From Absicoccus intestinalis (GTDB taxonomy: Bacteria; Bacillota_I; Bacilli_A; Erysipelotrichales; Erysipelotrichaceae), in contig NZ_JALBUS010000004.1 in the NCBI RefSeq assembly GCF_033971885.1, forward strand, positions 119,406 through 183,405: a stretch of 64,000 bases of DNA, read 5' to 3'. A program made the position numbers and the translations under genes. The notes below the pieces were generated by a model that was not told where the DNA came from, searched no databases, and was given only the letters and a program-made list of their open reading frames with translations. Of this stretch, positions 23,051 to 32,218 are shown piece after piece; position 1 is the stretch's first letter; each line of letters starts with the position of its first letter.

Positions 23051-24136
23051 ATGAAGATAAGCAACAAATGGAAAATTTGGCTATTTCTTGTTTGTAGTAT
23101 TGTTCTATTCAAAGGATATACGTACACGATCCAAGCGGCTGAAGCTTCCCCCGATGATTCCTATACAGAAACCACTGGTGTGAACATTCAAAAGCAGGAT
23201 GAAAACAACCAACCCATACAGGGTGCCCAACTACAAATCATTGATCAAAACAATCAAGTGAAAGAAACATGGACAACCGATGGAACGAATCATGAAACCA
23301 GTTTGGAACCTGGCACTTATACGCTCCATGAACAACAAGCACCAACTGGTTATGAAACCAGTAAGGATATTGTCTTTACGGTCACAAAACCGACAACCGA
23401 TAATCAAAGCGATTTGATTGGTTATCACTATTGGGGCCTTCATACTGATTATTCATATCGCGTTCGAACCAAAGATCAATCACCGGAAGATGGAAAAATC
23501 GTTTATTGTCTGAATGAACACCGTACGTATCCATCCAACAATACATATAACGAAAACGATGGTATAGGCGCAGATCTTAAACGATCCGTGGCAATTGATA
23601 TCACCGATATACAGGCTTTTCAAACCAATATAAAAAGAGTTTTGTATTATGGTTATGGCTCCGATGTACTAGGACTCCAAGCACAATACAAAATGACAAG
23701 TAATGCTTTCCGAAAAGTCACCCAAGCTGCGATTTGGTATTATTCCGATGGACAACTCGTCAATATCCCGGATACACCTGGATCACATGGTAGCTATATG
23801 ATCTATCATTTATTAGTAGAAAGTGATCTTGCTGTACCAAATAACATCCAGTTGAAACTCTATCATCCAGATGATCCACATTATCAAAATCTAGTTGGTT
23901 TTGTCCTTTATGAACCTTTGACCATTACAATGATAGATAAAACAAAGACGGTTCCCGTTACCCCAGAAGTACCTCCTACACCAACCAGATCGTACCCTTC
24001 ACAACCAAAAGTAACCGATGTACGATCGACCCATGGTGTACAAACGGGCGTATCTCAATCGGTTGGATCTTATTTATTTGTATCCATGATCGCATTGTTT
24101 GGTTTTGTAGCCATCCTAAAAAAACAAATACGATAA
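23051..24136 (+). CDS. Surface protein: SpaA-like domain + thioester domain, atypical sorting signal
   Basis: 361 residues from ATG 23051 (SD AAGGAG). Signal peptide 1-29. Residues 43-115 are a SpaA/Cna-B-like fold with probable isopeptide Lys48 and Glu94 (LHEQQAPTGY). Residues 120-290 resemble a thioester domain: Cys153 (VYCLN) and Gln225 (TQAAIWYY) would form the covalent host-binding bond. A Pro-rich stalk follows, then GVQTG at 329-333, a transmembrane helix 340-355 and a KKQIR tail. The tail has the build of a sortase signal but no LPxTG. Likely a fibrinogen- or mucus-type covalent adhesin. Confidence 0.82.
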   Translation: MKISNKWKIWLFLVCSIVLFKGYTYTIQAAEASPDDSYTETTGVNIQKQDENNQPIQGAQLQIIDQNNQVKETWTTDGTNHETSLEPGTYTLHEQQAPTGYETSKDIVFTVTKPTTDNQSDLIGYHYWGLHTDYSYRVRTKDQSPEDGKIVYCLNEHRTYPSNNTYNENDGIGADLKRSVAIDITDIQAFQTNIKRVLYYGYGSDVLGLQAQYKMTSNAFRKVTQAAIWYYSDGQLVNIPDTPGSHGSYMIYHLLVESDLAVPNNIQLKLYHPDDPHYQNLVGFVLYEPLTITMIDKTKTVPVTPEVPPTPTRSYPSQPKVTDVRSTHGVQTGVSQSVGSYLFVSMIALFGFVAILKKQIR

Positions 24137-24142
24137 AAGAAA

Positions 24143-24177
24143 GAGAATCTTGCATGAAAACAAGATTCTCCTTTTTT
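24143..24177. terminator. Bidirectional terminator
   Basis: GAGAATCTTG, 8-base loop, CAAGATTCTC then CTTTTTT. Between the convergent adhesin and feoB genes. Confidence 0.9.
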
Positions 24178-26527
24178 AAAACAATAAACCAATATGATAA
24201 ACAAGGAAGGCCATGATCCATGCGATCACACATTGAAAGAGCACCATATTTACCGCACTTTTGGTTCCGGATTCATTTTTGACCGTCGCAATCGAAGCAA
24301 TGCATGGTGTATACAACAAACAAAAGACCAAGAAAGACAAGGCCGCTAAACCCGAAATGGATCGTTGGATCAACTGGGTGGAGCCATACAAGACCGTCAA
24401 CATCGAGACAACGCTTTCTTTTGCTAAGAAACCGGAAATCAAAGCTGTGACCATGCGCCAATTACCAAAACCTAACGGCACAAATACAGGGGCGATCAAT
24501 CCAGCTACAGCCGCTAAAATGCTCTGACTCGAATCTTCGACCATATGTAAAGAAAAGTTGAAATTCTGCAAGAACCAAACAACGATCGTACCCACAAAAA
24601 TCACAGTAAAGGCTCTTTGAAGGAAATCCTTCGCTTTATCCCACATCAACATCAATACGCTTTTAGCGCCTGGCATACGATAATTTGGCAATTCCATCAC
24701 AAACGGAACCGCTTCCCCTTGAAAAACATGATTCTTTGTGAAAAAAGCAATCAATATGGCCATCACGATTCCCAATACATACAATCCAACCATGACCAAA
24801 GCGCCATAGGTTGGAAAGAATAAATGTACAAACAAGGCATAGATGGGCATCTTAGCCGAACAAGACATAAAAGGAATCAACATCTGCGTCATCTTTCGAT
24901 CTCGATCGGATGGCAAGGTACGAACCGAAAGAATAGCGGGTACACTACAACCAAAACCAATCAACATAGGAACGATGCTTCGTCCGGAAAGACCAAAGTT
25001 TCGTAAGATCTTATCCATCACAAAAGCAACACGAGCCATATAGCCACTATCTTCCAATAAAGATAAAAAGAAATATAAGACCACAATGATGGGCACAAAA
25101 CTGATGACCGTGCCTACACCGTTACAAATCGCATCCACGATCAATGAATGTACGGGAGCAGAAACCTGATTGATCGTTAACCAATGATCGATCCATTGCG
25201 TGAGATAACCAATACCTGCTGCTAAGAGATTTTGAAAAAACAAACCAATCACATTGAATGTCAACCAAAATACCAATCCCATCACACCAATAAAAGCTGG
25301 AATTGCCGTCCACTTTCCAGTAAAGAATCGATCCAATACCGTCGAGCGTTGATGTTCCTTGCTTTCGCTTGGCGTAATGACCGTTTCTTGACAAAGTTTA
25401 TCAATAAACGCAAACCGCATATCGGCCATGGCCGCTCCGCGATCCATACCGCGCTCTCTTTCCATTTGCACGATGATCTTTTCGATGATCTCTTTTTCAT
25501 TTTCTGTCAAATCTAGCGCTTCTTCAACACGCTGATCATTTTCAATTAACTTACTGGCTGCAAAGCGTATAGGAATGCCTGCATGCTGGGCATGATCTTC
25601 AATCAAAGACATGATTCCATGAATAGCACGATGAACCGCCCCATCGTGATCGTTTGGATCACAAAAATCTTTACGAGCTGGTTTTTCATCGTATCGAGCA
25701 ATATGAATGGCATGATCGATCAATTCTTCAATTCCTTGATTTTTAGCAGCTGAAATCGGAACGACCGGTATTTGCAGCCACCGCTCCATTTCATTGATGC
25801 GAATGGCACCCCCATTCCCAGTCATTTCATCCATCATATTGAGAGCTAAGATCACCGGGATATCCAATTCCAATAACTGCATGGTCAAATATAAATTTCG
25901 TTCAATATTGGTCGCATCGACAATATTGATGATAGCGGTTGGCTTTTGTTCCAACACAAAACGACGTGAAACAATTTCTTCATTGGTATAAGGAGATAAA
26001 GAATAAATGCCGGGAAGATCGACTACTTCCGTATCTGGATGTCCTTTGATCGCACCACTCTTTCTTTCAACTGTGACACCAGGAAAATTACCCACATGTT
26101 GATTGGAACCAGTCAATTGATTGAATAAAGTGGTTTTCCCACAATTTTGATTTCCCACTAACGCAAAGGTCAATTTTCCCTTATTTACTTCATGCCCTTT
26201 ATGCTCCACCTTATAATCATGTGTATCATATTGTTCACCCAAACGAGGATGAGGAATATCCTTTTCCACTTTTTGTTGGCGATACACACTGAGCTTTGCC
26301 GGACGAGGATCTTTGATCTCGATATTTTCTGCATCCGCCAAACGAATGGTTAACGTATATGTAGAGATGCGCAACTCCATTGGATCGCCCATGGGCGCAA
26401 ATTTAACCAAAGATACATCCACCCCAGGAATCAATCCCATATCTAAAAAATGTTGACGTAAGGCCCCTTGGCCACCAACATTCGTAATGGTCGCCATTTG
26501 ACCGATTGATAACTCAGTTAGTTTCAT
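24176..26527 (-). CDS. feoB: FeoA-FeoB fusion ferrous iron transporter
   Basis: 783 residues. Residues 1-75 are a FeoA SH3-like domain (LTELSIGQMATI). Then comes a G domain with G1 GNQNCGKTTLFN, G2/FPGVT, G3 DLPGIYSL and G4 NMMDE, a GDI helical region, and the polytopic permease with conserved Cys segments (GFGCSVPAI, PFMSCSAKMP). GTP-dependent Fe2+ uptake. It overlaps the preceding membrane-protein gene by 14 bases. Confidence 0.96.
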   Translation of the reverse strand: MKLTELSIGQMATITNVGGQGALRQHFLDMGLIPGVDVSLVKFAPMGDPMELRISTYTLTIRLADAENIEIKDPRPAKLSVYRQQKVEKDIPHPRLGEQYDTHDYKVEHKGHEVNKGKLTFALVGNQNCGKTTLFNQLTGSNQHVGNFPGVTVERKSGAIKGHPDTEVVDLPGIYSLSPYTNEEIVSRRFVLEQKPTAIINIVDATNIERNLYLTMQLLELDIPVILALNMMDEMTGNGGAIRINEMERWLQIPVVPISAAKNQGIEELIDHAIHIARYDEKPARKDFCDPNDHDGAVHRAIHGIMSLIEDHAQHAGIPIRFAASKLIENDQRVEEALDLTENEKEIIEKIIVQMERERGMDRGAAMADMRFAFIDKLCQETVITPSESKEHQRSTVLDRFFTGKWTAIPAFIGVMGLVFWLTFNVIGLFFQNLLAAGIGYLTQWIDHWLTINQVSAPVHSLIVDAICNGVGTVISFVPIIVVLYFFLSLLEDSGYMARVAFVMDKILRNFGLSGRSIVPMLIGFGCSVPAILSVRTLPSDRDRKMTQMLIPFMSCSAKMPIYALFVHLFFPTYGALVMVGLYVLGIVMAILIAFFTKNHVFQGEAVPFVMELPNYRMPGAKSVLMLMWDKAKDFLQRAFTVIFVGTIVVWFLQNFNFSLHMVEDSSQSILAAVAGLIAPVFVPLGFGNWRMVTALISGFLAKESVVSMLTVLYGSTQLIQRSISGLAALSFLVFCLLYTPCIASIATVKNESGTKSAVNMVLFQCVIAWIMAFLVYHIGLLF

Positions 26528-27230
26528 GGAAATCTCCCTTCGCTATTCGTTGTTTGAGCGCACCATAGAAATTTGGATAGGTCGCATGTACAAAAAAGGA
26601 ATTCTTCACCCAATTTTTCAACAATAAACGAAACATTTTCTCAATGTCTGAATTATAATGGGTAATATCTGCTTCCGTTAATTGATCGTATACACCACGT
26701 AACCGAAATTCATCCAATAAATGAAACAAACCCCAAAGCAATTGTGTAAAACACTCTTGCTCCAGCAACAAAGGATTGCTGGCCAATTCGATCAATTCCA
26801 TTTTTTCAGCTTGGATCAACTGCTCGATTTGTTCAAACACTTCCTTGTTGATTTGGATCTGGATGGATTCTTCATCGATGCGTTTTAATTGTTCCGGTAT
26901 CTTTTTTTCATCTTCACACAATAAATCATTCGGTGATATATCCATCGTTGCAACTTTACTGATTTCCTCAAACAACTGGGATCCCAAACCCGTAAAAAAC
27001 GTACTCGTCAACATCCGTGTTTTCTGTGCAGATTCAGCTTTTTGTCGATCATCCATGATTTGCCCAACCACAATGGTCGTTATCGCAAAACTAATGGGCA
27101 CAAAAGCCAGATCTTGTAAGATATAGAATCCCGTCGTGTGTAAGTCATGAAATACCAAAATTTGAATACCATAAATCAAAATCGATAATAAAACTAGGCT
27201 CACCACAATTCCTATCGTTCTTTTCTTCAT
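26514..27230 (-). CDS. Hypothetical membrane protein upstream of feoB
   Basis: 238 residues, SD GGAAGG. Two transmembrane helices (about 8-30 and 36-62) then a helical cytoplasmic domain of about 170 residues. Ends inside the start of feoB, so the two are translationally linked; a role in iron transport regulation is inferred from position only. Confidence 0.75.
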   Translation of the reverse strand: MKKRTIGIVVSLVLLSILIYGIQILVFHDLHTTGFYILQDLAFVPISFAITTIVVGQIMDDRQKAESAQKTRMLTSTFFTGLGSQLFEEISKVATMDISPNDLLCEDEKKIPEQLKRIDEESIQIQINKEVFEQIEQLIQAEKMELIELASNPLLLEQECFTQLLWGLFHLLDEFRLRGVYDQLTEADITHYNSDIEKMFRLLLKNWVKNSFFVHATYPNFYGALKQRIAKGDFHETN

Positions 27231-27257
27231 TTCCTTCCCTCATTTCTGCTTTTCATA

Positions 27258-27286
27258 TTGTACTACATTCCCAAAATCAGTACACT
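27258..27286 (+). promoter_or_regulatory. Promoter of a leaderless transcript
   Basis: TTGTAC (27258-27263), 17-bp spacer, TACACT (27281-27286); ATG follows six bases later. Confidence 0.65.
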
Positions 27287-27292
27287 AAAATC

Positions 27293-28468
27293 ATGGCTAC
27301 TGTACTTATCATTGGGGGTGGACCAGCCGGCATGATGGCTGCCTATGCCGCCCAGAAAAATCATCATACCGTTCATCTATTTGAAAAAAATGAACAACTC
27401 GGAAAAAAACTCTTATGCACTGGACATGGACGATGCAACGTGACCAATCGTTCAGCTGATTTTCTGTCCCACATTGTTTCCAATCCAAAGTTTTTATATA
27501 GTGCCCTTCACACGTTTTCCAATCAAGATATGATGCGATTTTTAGAACAGCATCATTGTCCATGGATAGAAGAAGATCAAGGACGAATCTTTCCAAAAAG
27601 CCAAAAGGCACGATCCATTCTTGATGTCATGACAAGTGTACTTTCTACCGTTTCGATTCATTATAACGAACCCGTCCGTCATTTGATCGTAGAAAAAGAT
27701 ACCTGCATAGGCATTGCAACAACGAAACAAAACTACTACGGCGATTGCGTCATTCTGGCAACCGGAGGACTCACTTTTCGCCAAACCGGATCCACGGGTG
27801 ACGGCTTTCGCATGGCCCAAGAAATTGGTATTCCCATCATTCCTTGTCGTGGCGGTCTAGTCAGCTTAGAAACCAAAGAACACTATGATCTACAAGGTAT
27901 TTCGTTACCTGTTTCTTTTGCGATTGCCCAAAAGAAGAGAACCTATAAAGATACTGGAGAAATTCTTTTTACCCATTTTGGTTTAAGTGGCCCTGCGATC
28001 ATCAATGCTTCCAGTTCGATCCAATTCCCCGCTACCCTAACGATGCAACTGCTACCTAACCGAGAAGCTCATGAAATTGATCATCTATTAACCAATCGTG
28101 CAAGGAATAAAGATGTTTTGTCTGCCATTGATTTTCTTCCAAAACGACTCGGTAAAGTCATTTGTATGCAAGCGAAGATCGATCCGAAAAAAAAGATGCA
28201 TGATCTCACAAAGAAAGAACGACATCACCTTGTGGAACAAATTCAATCTTTCTCATTTGCACTGATCCAACCAAGGCCCATCAACCAAGCCATGATCACG
28301 CAGGGTGGCATTTCGACAAAAGCCATCGATGCGAAGACCATGACTAGTAAAACCATCAAACATTTGAAATTTGCGGGTGAAGTGATCGATGTGGATGGGC
28401 AAACAGGTGGCTACAATCTACAAATTGCTTGGACAACCGGTTTTGTTGCCGGATCCACCATTGACTAA
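27293..28468 (+). CDS. NAD(P)/FAD-dependent oxidoreductase, BaiN/HI0933 family
   Basis: 391 residues. N-terminal dinucleotide fold IIGGGPAGMMAAYAA, then KLLCTGHGRCNVTN, the family signature, a GGLTFRQTGSTGDGF segment and a C-terminal FAD loop (FAGEVIDVDGQTGGYN). BaiN-type flavoproteins include a bile-acid dehydrogenation enzyme; the substrate here is unknown. No SD before ATG 27293, which sits at the predicted transcription start. Confidence 0.9.
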   Translation: MATVLIIGGGPAGMMAAYAAQKNHHTVHLFEKNEQLGKKLLCTGHGRCNVTNRSADFLSHIVSNPKFLYSALHTFSNQDMMRFLEQHHCPWIEEDQGRIFPKSQKARSILDVMTSVLSTVSIHYNEPVRHLIVEKDTCIGIATTKQNYYGDCVILATGGLTFRQTGSTGDGFRMAQEIGIPIIPCRGGLVSLETKEHYDLQGISLPVSFAIAQKKRTYKDTGEILFTHFGLSGPAIINASSSIQFPATLTMQLLPNREAHEIDHLLTNRARNKDVLSAIDFLPKRLGKVICMQAKIDPKKKMHDLTKKERHHLVEQIQSFSFALIQPRPINQAMITQGGISTKAIDAKTMTSKTIKHLKFAGEVIDVDGQTGGYNLQIAWTTGFVAGSTID

Positions 28469-28525
28469 GTCTTTATTTCTTTCTTTTCATACGCTACAAT
28501 GATTTTTAATAGGGAGACTTTCAAG

Positions 28526-29803
28526 ATGAAAAAAGAAACAAAATGCATTCAATCTGGATATCAACCAAAAAATGGTGAATCCAGAATGATCCCCATCATT
28601 CAAAGTACCACTTTTAAATACGATACCAGTGAAGACATGGGAAAATTATTTGATCTACAAGCAGAGGGCTATTTCTATACACGCCTTCAAAATCCAACCA
28701 ACGATATGGTAGCCGCAAAGATCTGTGATCTGGAAGGTGGATCTGCCGCTATGTTGACTTCCAGTGGCCAAGCCGCCACTTTCCTGGCTGTATTCAATAT
28801 TGCGACGGCCGGTGATCATGTCATCGCAAGTTCAGCCATCTATGGTGGATCCTTCAATTTATTTAATGTGACCATGCGTAAAATGGGCATTGATTTTACC
28901 TTTGTGGATCCCGACTGTTCCGATGAGGAATTAGAAGCAGCTTTTCAACCCAATACAAAATGTGTATTTGGTGAAACCATTGCCAACCCATCTTTGGTTG
29001 TCTTCGACATTGAACGTTTTGCGAAAGCAGCTCATGCCCATGGTGTACCATTGATCATAGACAATACGTTTGCGACCCCCATCAATTGTCGTCCCTTCGA
29101 ATGGGGTGCCGATATCGTGACCCATTCCACGACAAAATATATGGATGGGCATGATGTGGCCGTTGGCGGTTGTATCGTTGATTCCGGTCATTTTGATTGG
29201 ATGGCACATGCCGATACTTTCCCTGGCTTGACAACACCAGACGAAAGTTATCATGGTATCACCTATGCCGAACAATTTGGTCAGGCCGGTGCCTATATCA
29301 CCAAAGCAACCGCTCAATTGATGCGTGATCTCGGCCCGATTCAATCTCCACAAAATGCTTTCTATTTAAATTTAGGATTGGAATCATTAGCTGTCCGTAT
29401 GCCTCGTCATTGTCAAAATGCTCAAACGGTTGCTGAATTCTTAGAAAAGCATCCTATGGTGGCTTGGGTCAATTATCCTGGCTTAAAGTCAAACAAATAT
29501 TATGAACGCGCCAAAAAATATATGCCCGATGGTTCTTGTGGAGTCATTAGCTTTGGCGTCAAAGGTGGTCGTCAAGCAGCAGAAGAATTTATGAAGCATT
29601 TAAAAGTAGCCATGATTGCTACCCATGTAGCGGATGCCCATACTTGTGTTTTGCATCCGGCCAGCTCGACCCATCGTCAATTAAGTGATGAGGAATTGAT
29701 TGCTTGTGGCGTTACCCCCGATCTGATTCGTTTGAGTTGTGGTATTGAAAATGTCGATGATATTATCGATGATCTCCATCAAGCGCTTGCTAAAATTCAA
29801 TAA
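28526..29803 (+). CDS. Trans-sulfuration PLP enzyme, methionine gamma-lyase-like
   Basis: 425 residues from ATG 28526 with AGGGAG nine bases upstream. Cys/Met-metabolism PLP family: YFYTRLQNPTND, SSGQAATFLAVF and the PLP Lys in THSTTKYMDGHDV. Length and the sequence after the Lys favour methionine gamma-lyase or O-acetylhomoserine sulfhydrylase; sequence alone does not settle which. Monocistronic, own terminator. It would release or fix sulfide, which fits the AsrABC locus nearby. Confidence 0.88.
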   Translation: MKKETKCIQSGYQPKNGESRMIPIIQSTTFKYDTSEDMGKLFDLQAEGYFYTRLQNPTNDMVAAKICDLEGGSAAMLTSSGQAATFLAVFNIATAGDHVIASSAIYGGSFNLFNVTMRKMGIDFTFVDPDCSDEELEAAFQPNTKCVFGETIANPSLVVFDIERFAKAAHAHGVPLIIDNTFATPINCRPFEWGADIVTHSTTKYMDGHDVAVGGCIVDSGHFDWMAHADTFPGLTTPDESYHGITYAEQFGQAGAYITKATAQLMRDLGPIQSPQNAFYLNLGLESLAVRMPRHCQNAQTVAEFLEKHPMVAWVNYPGLKSNKYYERAKKYMPDGSCGVISFGVKGGRQAAEEFMKHLKVAMIATHVADAHTCVLHPASSTHRQLSDEELIACGVTPDLIRLSCGIENVDDIIDDLHQALAKIQ

Positions 29804-29808
29804 TTCTA

Positions 29809-29838
29809 TCCCTAAAAGTTTTCTTTTAGGGATTTTTT
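29809..29838 (+). terminator. Terminator of the MGL-like gene
   Basis: TCCCTAAAAG-TTTT-CTTTTAGGGA then six T; perfect 10-bp stem. Confidence 0.92.
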
Positions 29839-29845
29839 CATAATA

Positions 29846-29869
29846 AAAACAAGGCCTCGACCTTGTTTT
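29846..29869. terminator. Terminator of the COG0523 gene
   Basis: AAAACAAGG-CCTCGA-CCTTGTTTT. T-runs on both strands; abuts the stop of the leftward gene. Confidence 0.8.
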
Positions 29870-31050
29870 TATTGTGGATCAAATTCATCCGTCAGACAAG
29901 CATCCATCGCATCAATGATAGCTTGTTTATCCATATCTTTACCAATGAATACGATCTTATTTTCACGATCTCCATATTTTTCATCCCAAACTTCTTTCAA
30001 GCTTGGATCGCGTTCAAATTCGCGTTGTTGGATTTCTGGCTCACAAGCAGCGATCCACATAGAATCGCGACCCGTCGAAACTTGGTTACCTGCTTGTTCA
30101 AAGACATACAAATAATTCGGATCCATATTGTACCATAGATAGCCTTTGGCACGAATGATAGAATCCGGCCAAGATTGCGTATAACGCTCCAAGGCATCCA
30201 TCATAAATGGTTTTCGACTTGTATAGACAAACGTTTCGATACCATATTCCAAAAGTTCCCCTTCATCATGGTGATGATGATGTTCATCTTCTTCATCGTC
30301 CTCTTGCATTGCTTTGACCCAGCCTTCGTTATAGTACGCATCTTCAAAATTAAAGTTATGTGTATCCAACATTTCATTCACATCCACTTTTCCATAAGAA
30401 GCTTCAATGATCTTAGCGCCTGGATTCAAAGCAAGGATCATTGCTTTGATCTGCGCTTTTTGTTCTTCATTGACCAATTCTACTTTATTTAAGACGATAA
30501 TATTCGCAAATTCCATTTGTTGGATCAATAACGAACGAATGTCCTCTTCTTCTTCATATTGGTCTTTGTTTTCGACAAAGTCGGTACCACAATCAAATTC
30601 ATACGCTAAGCGATTGGCATCCACGACCGAAATCAAATTATCCAGATGACAAACTTCAGGAATTCCACGTGTTGCCGCTGTTTCTTCCATCATGGTGATC
30701 GTTTGCGCAATAGGAATCGGTTCACAAATGCCACTTGCTTCAATAATGATATAGTCAAATCGATCCATCTTGGCTAAGTTGACCAATTGATCCATCAAAT
30801 CGTTTTTCAATGTGCAACAAATACAACCATTTGATAAAGGAACCAAACTATCATCTACCTGTTGGACCGTACCCCCTTTTTCAATCAATCCAGCATCAAT
30901 ATTGACTTCCCCAATATCATTGACAATAACAGCTACTTTATGTCCTTTCGGATCTTCAAGAATATGATTTAATAATGTTGTTTTTCCGGCACCTAGATAC
31001 CCTGTAATCAAAGCAACCGGTAAAGATTCAAAACCTTCTGGCATCAACAT
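29869..31050 (-). CDS. CobW/COG0523-family GTPase metallochaperone
   Basis: 393 residues from ATG 31050 (AGGAGG seven bases upstream; the earlier ATG 31056 is too close to the SD). Walker A GYLGAGKTTLLN, metal site SNGCICCTL (CxCC), Walker B IIIEASG. A His/Asp/Glu-rich stretch (EDEHHHHHDEGE) precedes the CobW_C domain. G3E GTPases of this group deliver Zn, Co or Fe to client proteins. Start of a leftward run of genes 31586 to 29869 shared with SRAP and B3/4 genes, so joint transcription is likely. Confidence 0.9.
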   Translation of the reverse strand: MLMPEGFESLPVALITGYLGAGKTTLLNHILEDPKGHKVAVIVNDIGEVNIDAGLIEKGGTVQQVDDSLVPLSNGCICCTLKNDLMDQLVNLAKMDRFDYIIIEASGICEPIPIAQTITMMEETAATRGIPEVCHLDNLISVVDANRLAYEFDCGTDFVENKDQYEEEEDIRSLLIQQMEFANIIVLNKVELVNEEQKAQIKAMILALNPGAKIIEASYGKVDVNEMLDTHNFNFEDAYYNEGWVKAMQEDDEEDEHHHHHDEGELLEYGIETFVYTSRKPFMMDALERYTQSWPDSIIRAKGYLWYNMDPNYLYVFEQAGNQVSTGRDSMWIAACEPEIQQREFERDPSLKEVWDEKYGDRENKIVFIGKDMDKQAIIDAMDACLTDEFDPQ

Positions 31051-31061
31051 AGACATTCCTC

Positions 31062-31586
31062 CTAAAATAATCGTTCTTGATAATACGCCTGATGCGATTG
31101 TAATGCAACTGATTGGCTTGAAAAAATCGTTCGAAAATCATCGGAAAACCAAATGGATAAATTGTTCACCAAAACTGGCATTCGATCATGGATTGGTTTG
31201 ACGACTTCGTTGGCATCTTGCGTAATGATCACAAAATCATCCTGTATGCAAATTCCAGCCAAATACAACATCTTATCACTATCAAATTTCACTTTTTGTT
31301 TCAAAGCATCCCATTCATAAAATGCATCCGCAGGAATCACACACCGATGGTGTAAAATGGCCTCTTTAAACATCGGCTTGGTAAATATCGTTTCTTTTCG
31401 TGCATTGATGATACGATCCTTTCCCCAATGCCATGGCATACAAACCAGTTCATTGCCTTGTGGTTTGATGATCAAAGCTTGTTGTCCTGGAAAGATATCA
31501 CCCGTTTTGGTATGCAAACCAATAAAGGAAAAACGACGCTCCAGATTGGCCTTTCCTTCTTTGCTTAAATAGTAACATCCGCACAT
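31062..31586 (-). CDS. SRAP/HMCES-type abasic-site protein (YedK family)
   Basis: 174 residues. Catalytic Cys2 exposed after Met removal (MCGCYY), then CVIPADAFYEWD with the active-site Glu, and PIHDRMPVLV with the His. Forms a covalent crosslink with abasic sites in ssDNA. The family usually begins MCGR and is 200-230 residues; here position 4 is Cys and the protein is short at the C-terminus. SD AAAGGAG. Overlaps the B3/4 gene by 22 bases. Confidence 0.87.
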   Translation of the reverse strand: MCGCYYLSKEGKANLERRFSFIGLHTKTGDIFPGQQALIIKPQGNELVCMPWHWGKDRIINARKETIFTKPMFKEAILHHRCVIPADAFYEWDALKQKVKFDSDKMLYLAGICIQDDFVIITQDANEVVKPIHDRMPVLVNNLSIWFSDDFRTIFSSQSVALQSHQAYYQERLF

Positions 31587-32218
31587 GCAACTAGCTCCTT
31601 TGTTTCAATCCCCGTTGCTCCACAATATGTATGTAACGCATCTACATAAGAATCAGGTGGTAAAATCGTATCTCCAAAACCATATAAGACCGTTAAGATT
31701 CGATGATGTCCTTCTGTAACCATGGCTTTTTGACTATCACTGGTCGGATTCCCAAAGGGACCCATGGCATCATGCAAACAAGGTAAAGAACCAATATGAA
31801 TTTGGTCTTTGCCAATGCCTGCATAGTATGCATCGGCATCCGCTTGTTTATAGATAATATCACCTTCAATCGAATCCAAAATATACGATCCAATCGAAAT
31901 ACCAGAATCAATCGACATGAGGTTGTTCAGATCCACGACATTATTGATTTGATACAAACCTTGTTTTTTTACGATGCGACGAATCATGGCCTCGGCAGCA
32001 TTACGATAACGAGAAGGACTCTTTCCTAATGTCGAATACGCTTTTCGTGTAGCCGCTATAACAGGCATCTTAGTTACATCACTTGTTTGCATATTCGCAT
32101 ATTTTGTCATGACTGCATGCATGGCTTCTTGCAATCTTTTTGAGCTTTCTTTTACATCTACATCATAGACTAAAATACCCAAATGATTGGGTATCGTTAA
32201 TGCATTGGTAATCTTCAT
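31565..32218 (-). CDS. B3/B4 tRNA-binding-domain protein
   Basis: 217 residues matching the free-standing B3/4 domain (phenylalanyl-tRNA synthetase beta-like editing domain): SRYRNAAEAMIRR, VDLNNLMSIDSG and PTSDSQKAMV motifs. Free-standing versions may edit mischarged tRNA or bind amino acids. Overlaps the Crp-type gene by four bases. Confidence 0.82.
   Translation of the reverse strand: MKITNALTIPNHLGILVYDVDVKESSKRLQEAMHAVMTKYANMQTSDVTKMPVIAATRKAYSTLGKSPSRYRNAAEAMIRRIVKKQGLYQINNVVDLNNLMSIDSGISIGSYILDSIEGDIIYKQADADAYYAGIGKDQIHIGSLPCLHDAMGPFGNPTSDSQKAMVTEGHHRILTVLYGFGDTILPPDSYVDALHTYCGATGIETKELVACADVTI

Noticed and set aside
23231..23443. Many antisense ORFs of 60-130 residues opposite host genes
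   Set aside because: They lack SDs, have low-complexity translations and lie opposite genes with clear family motifs.
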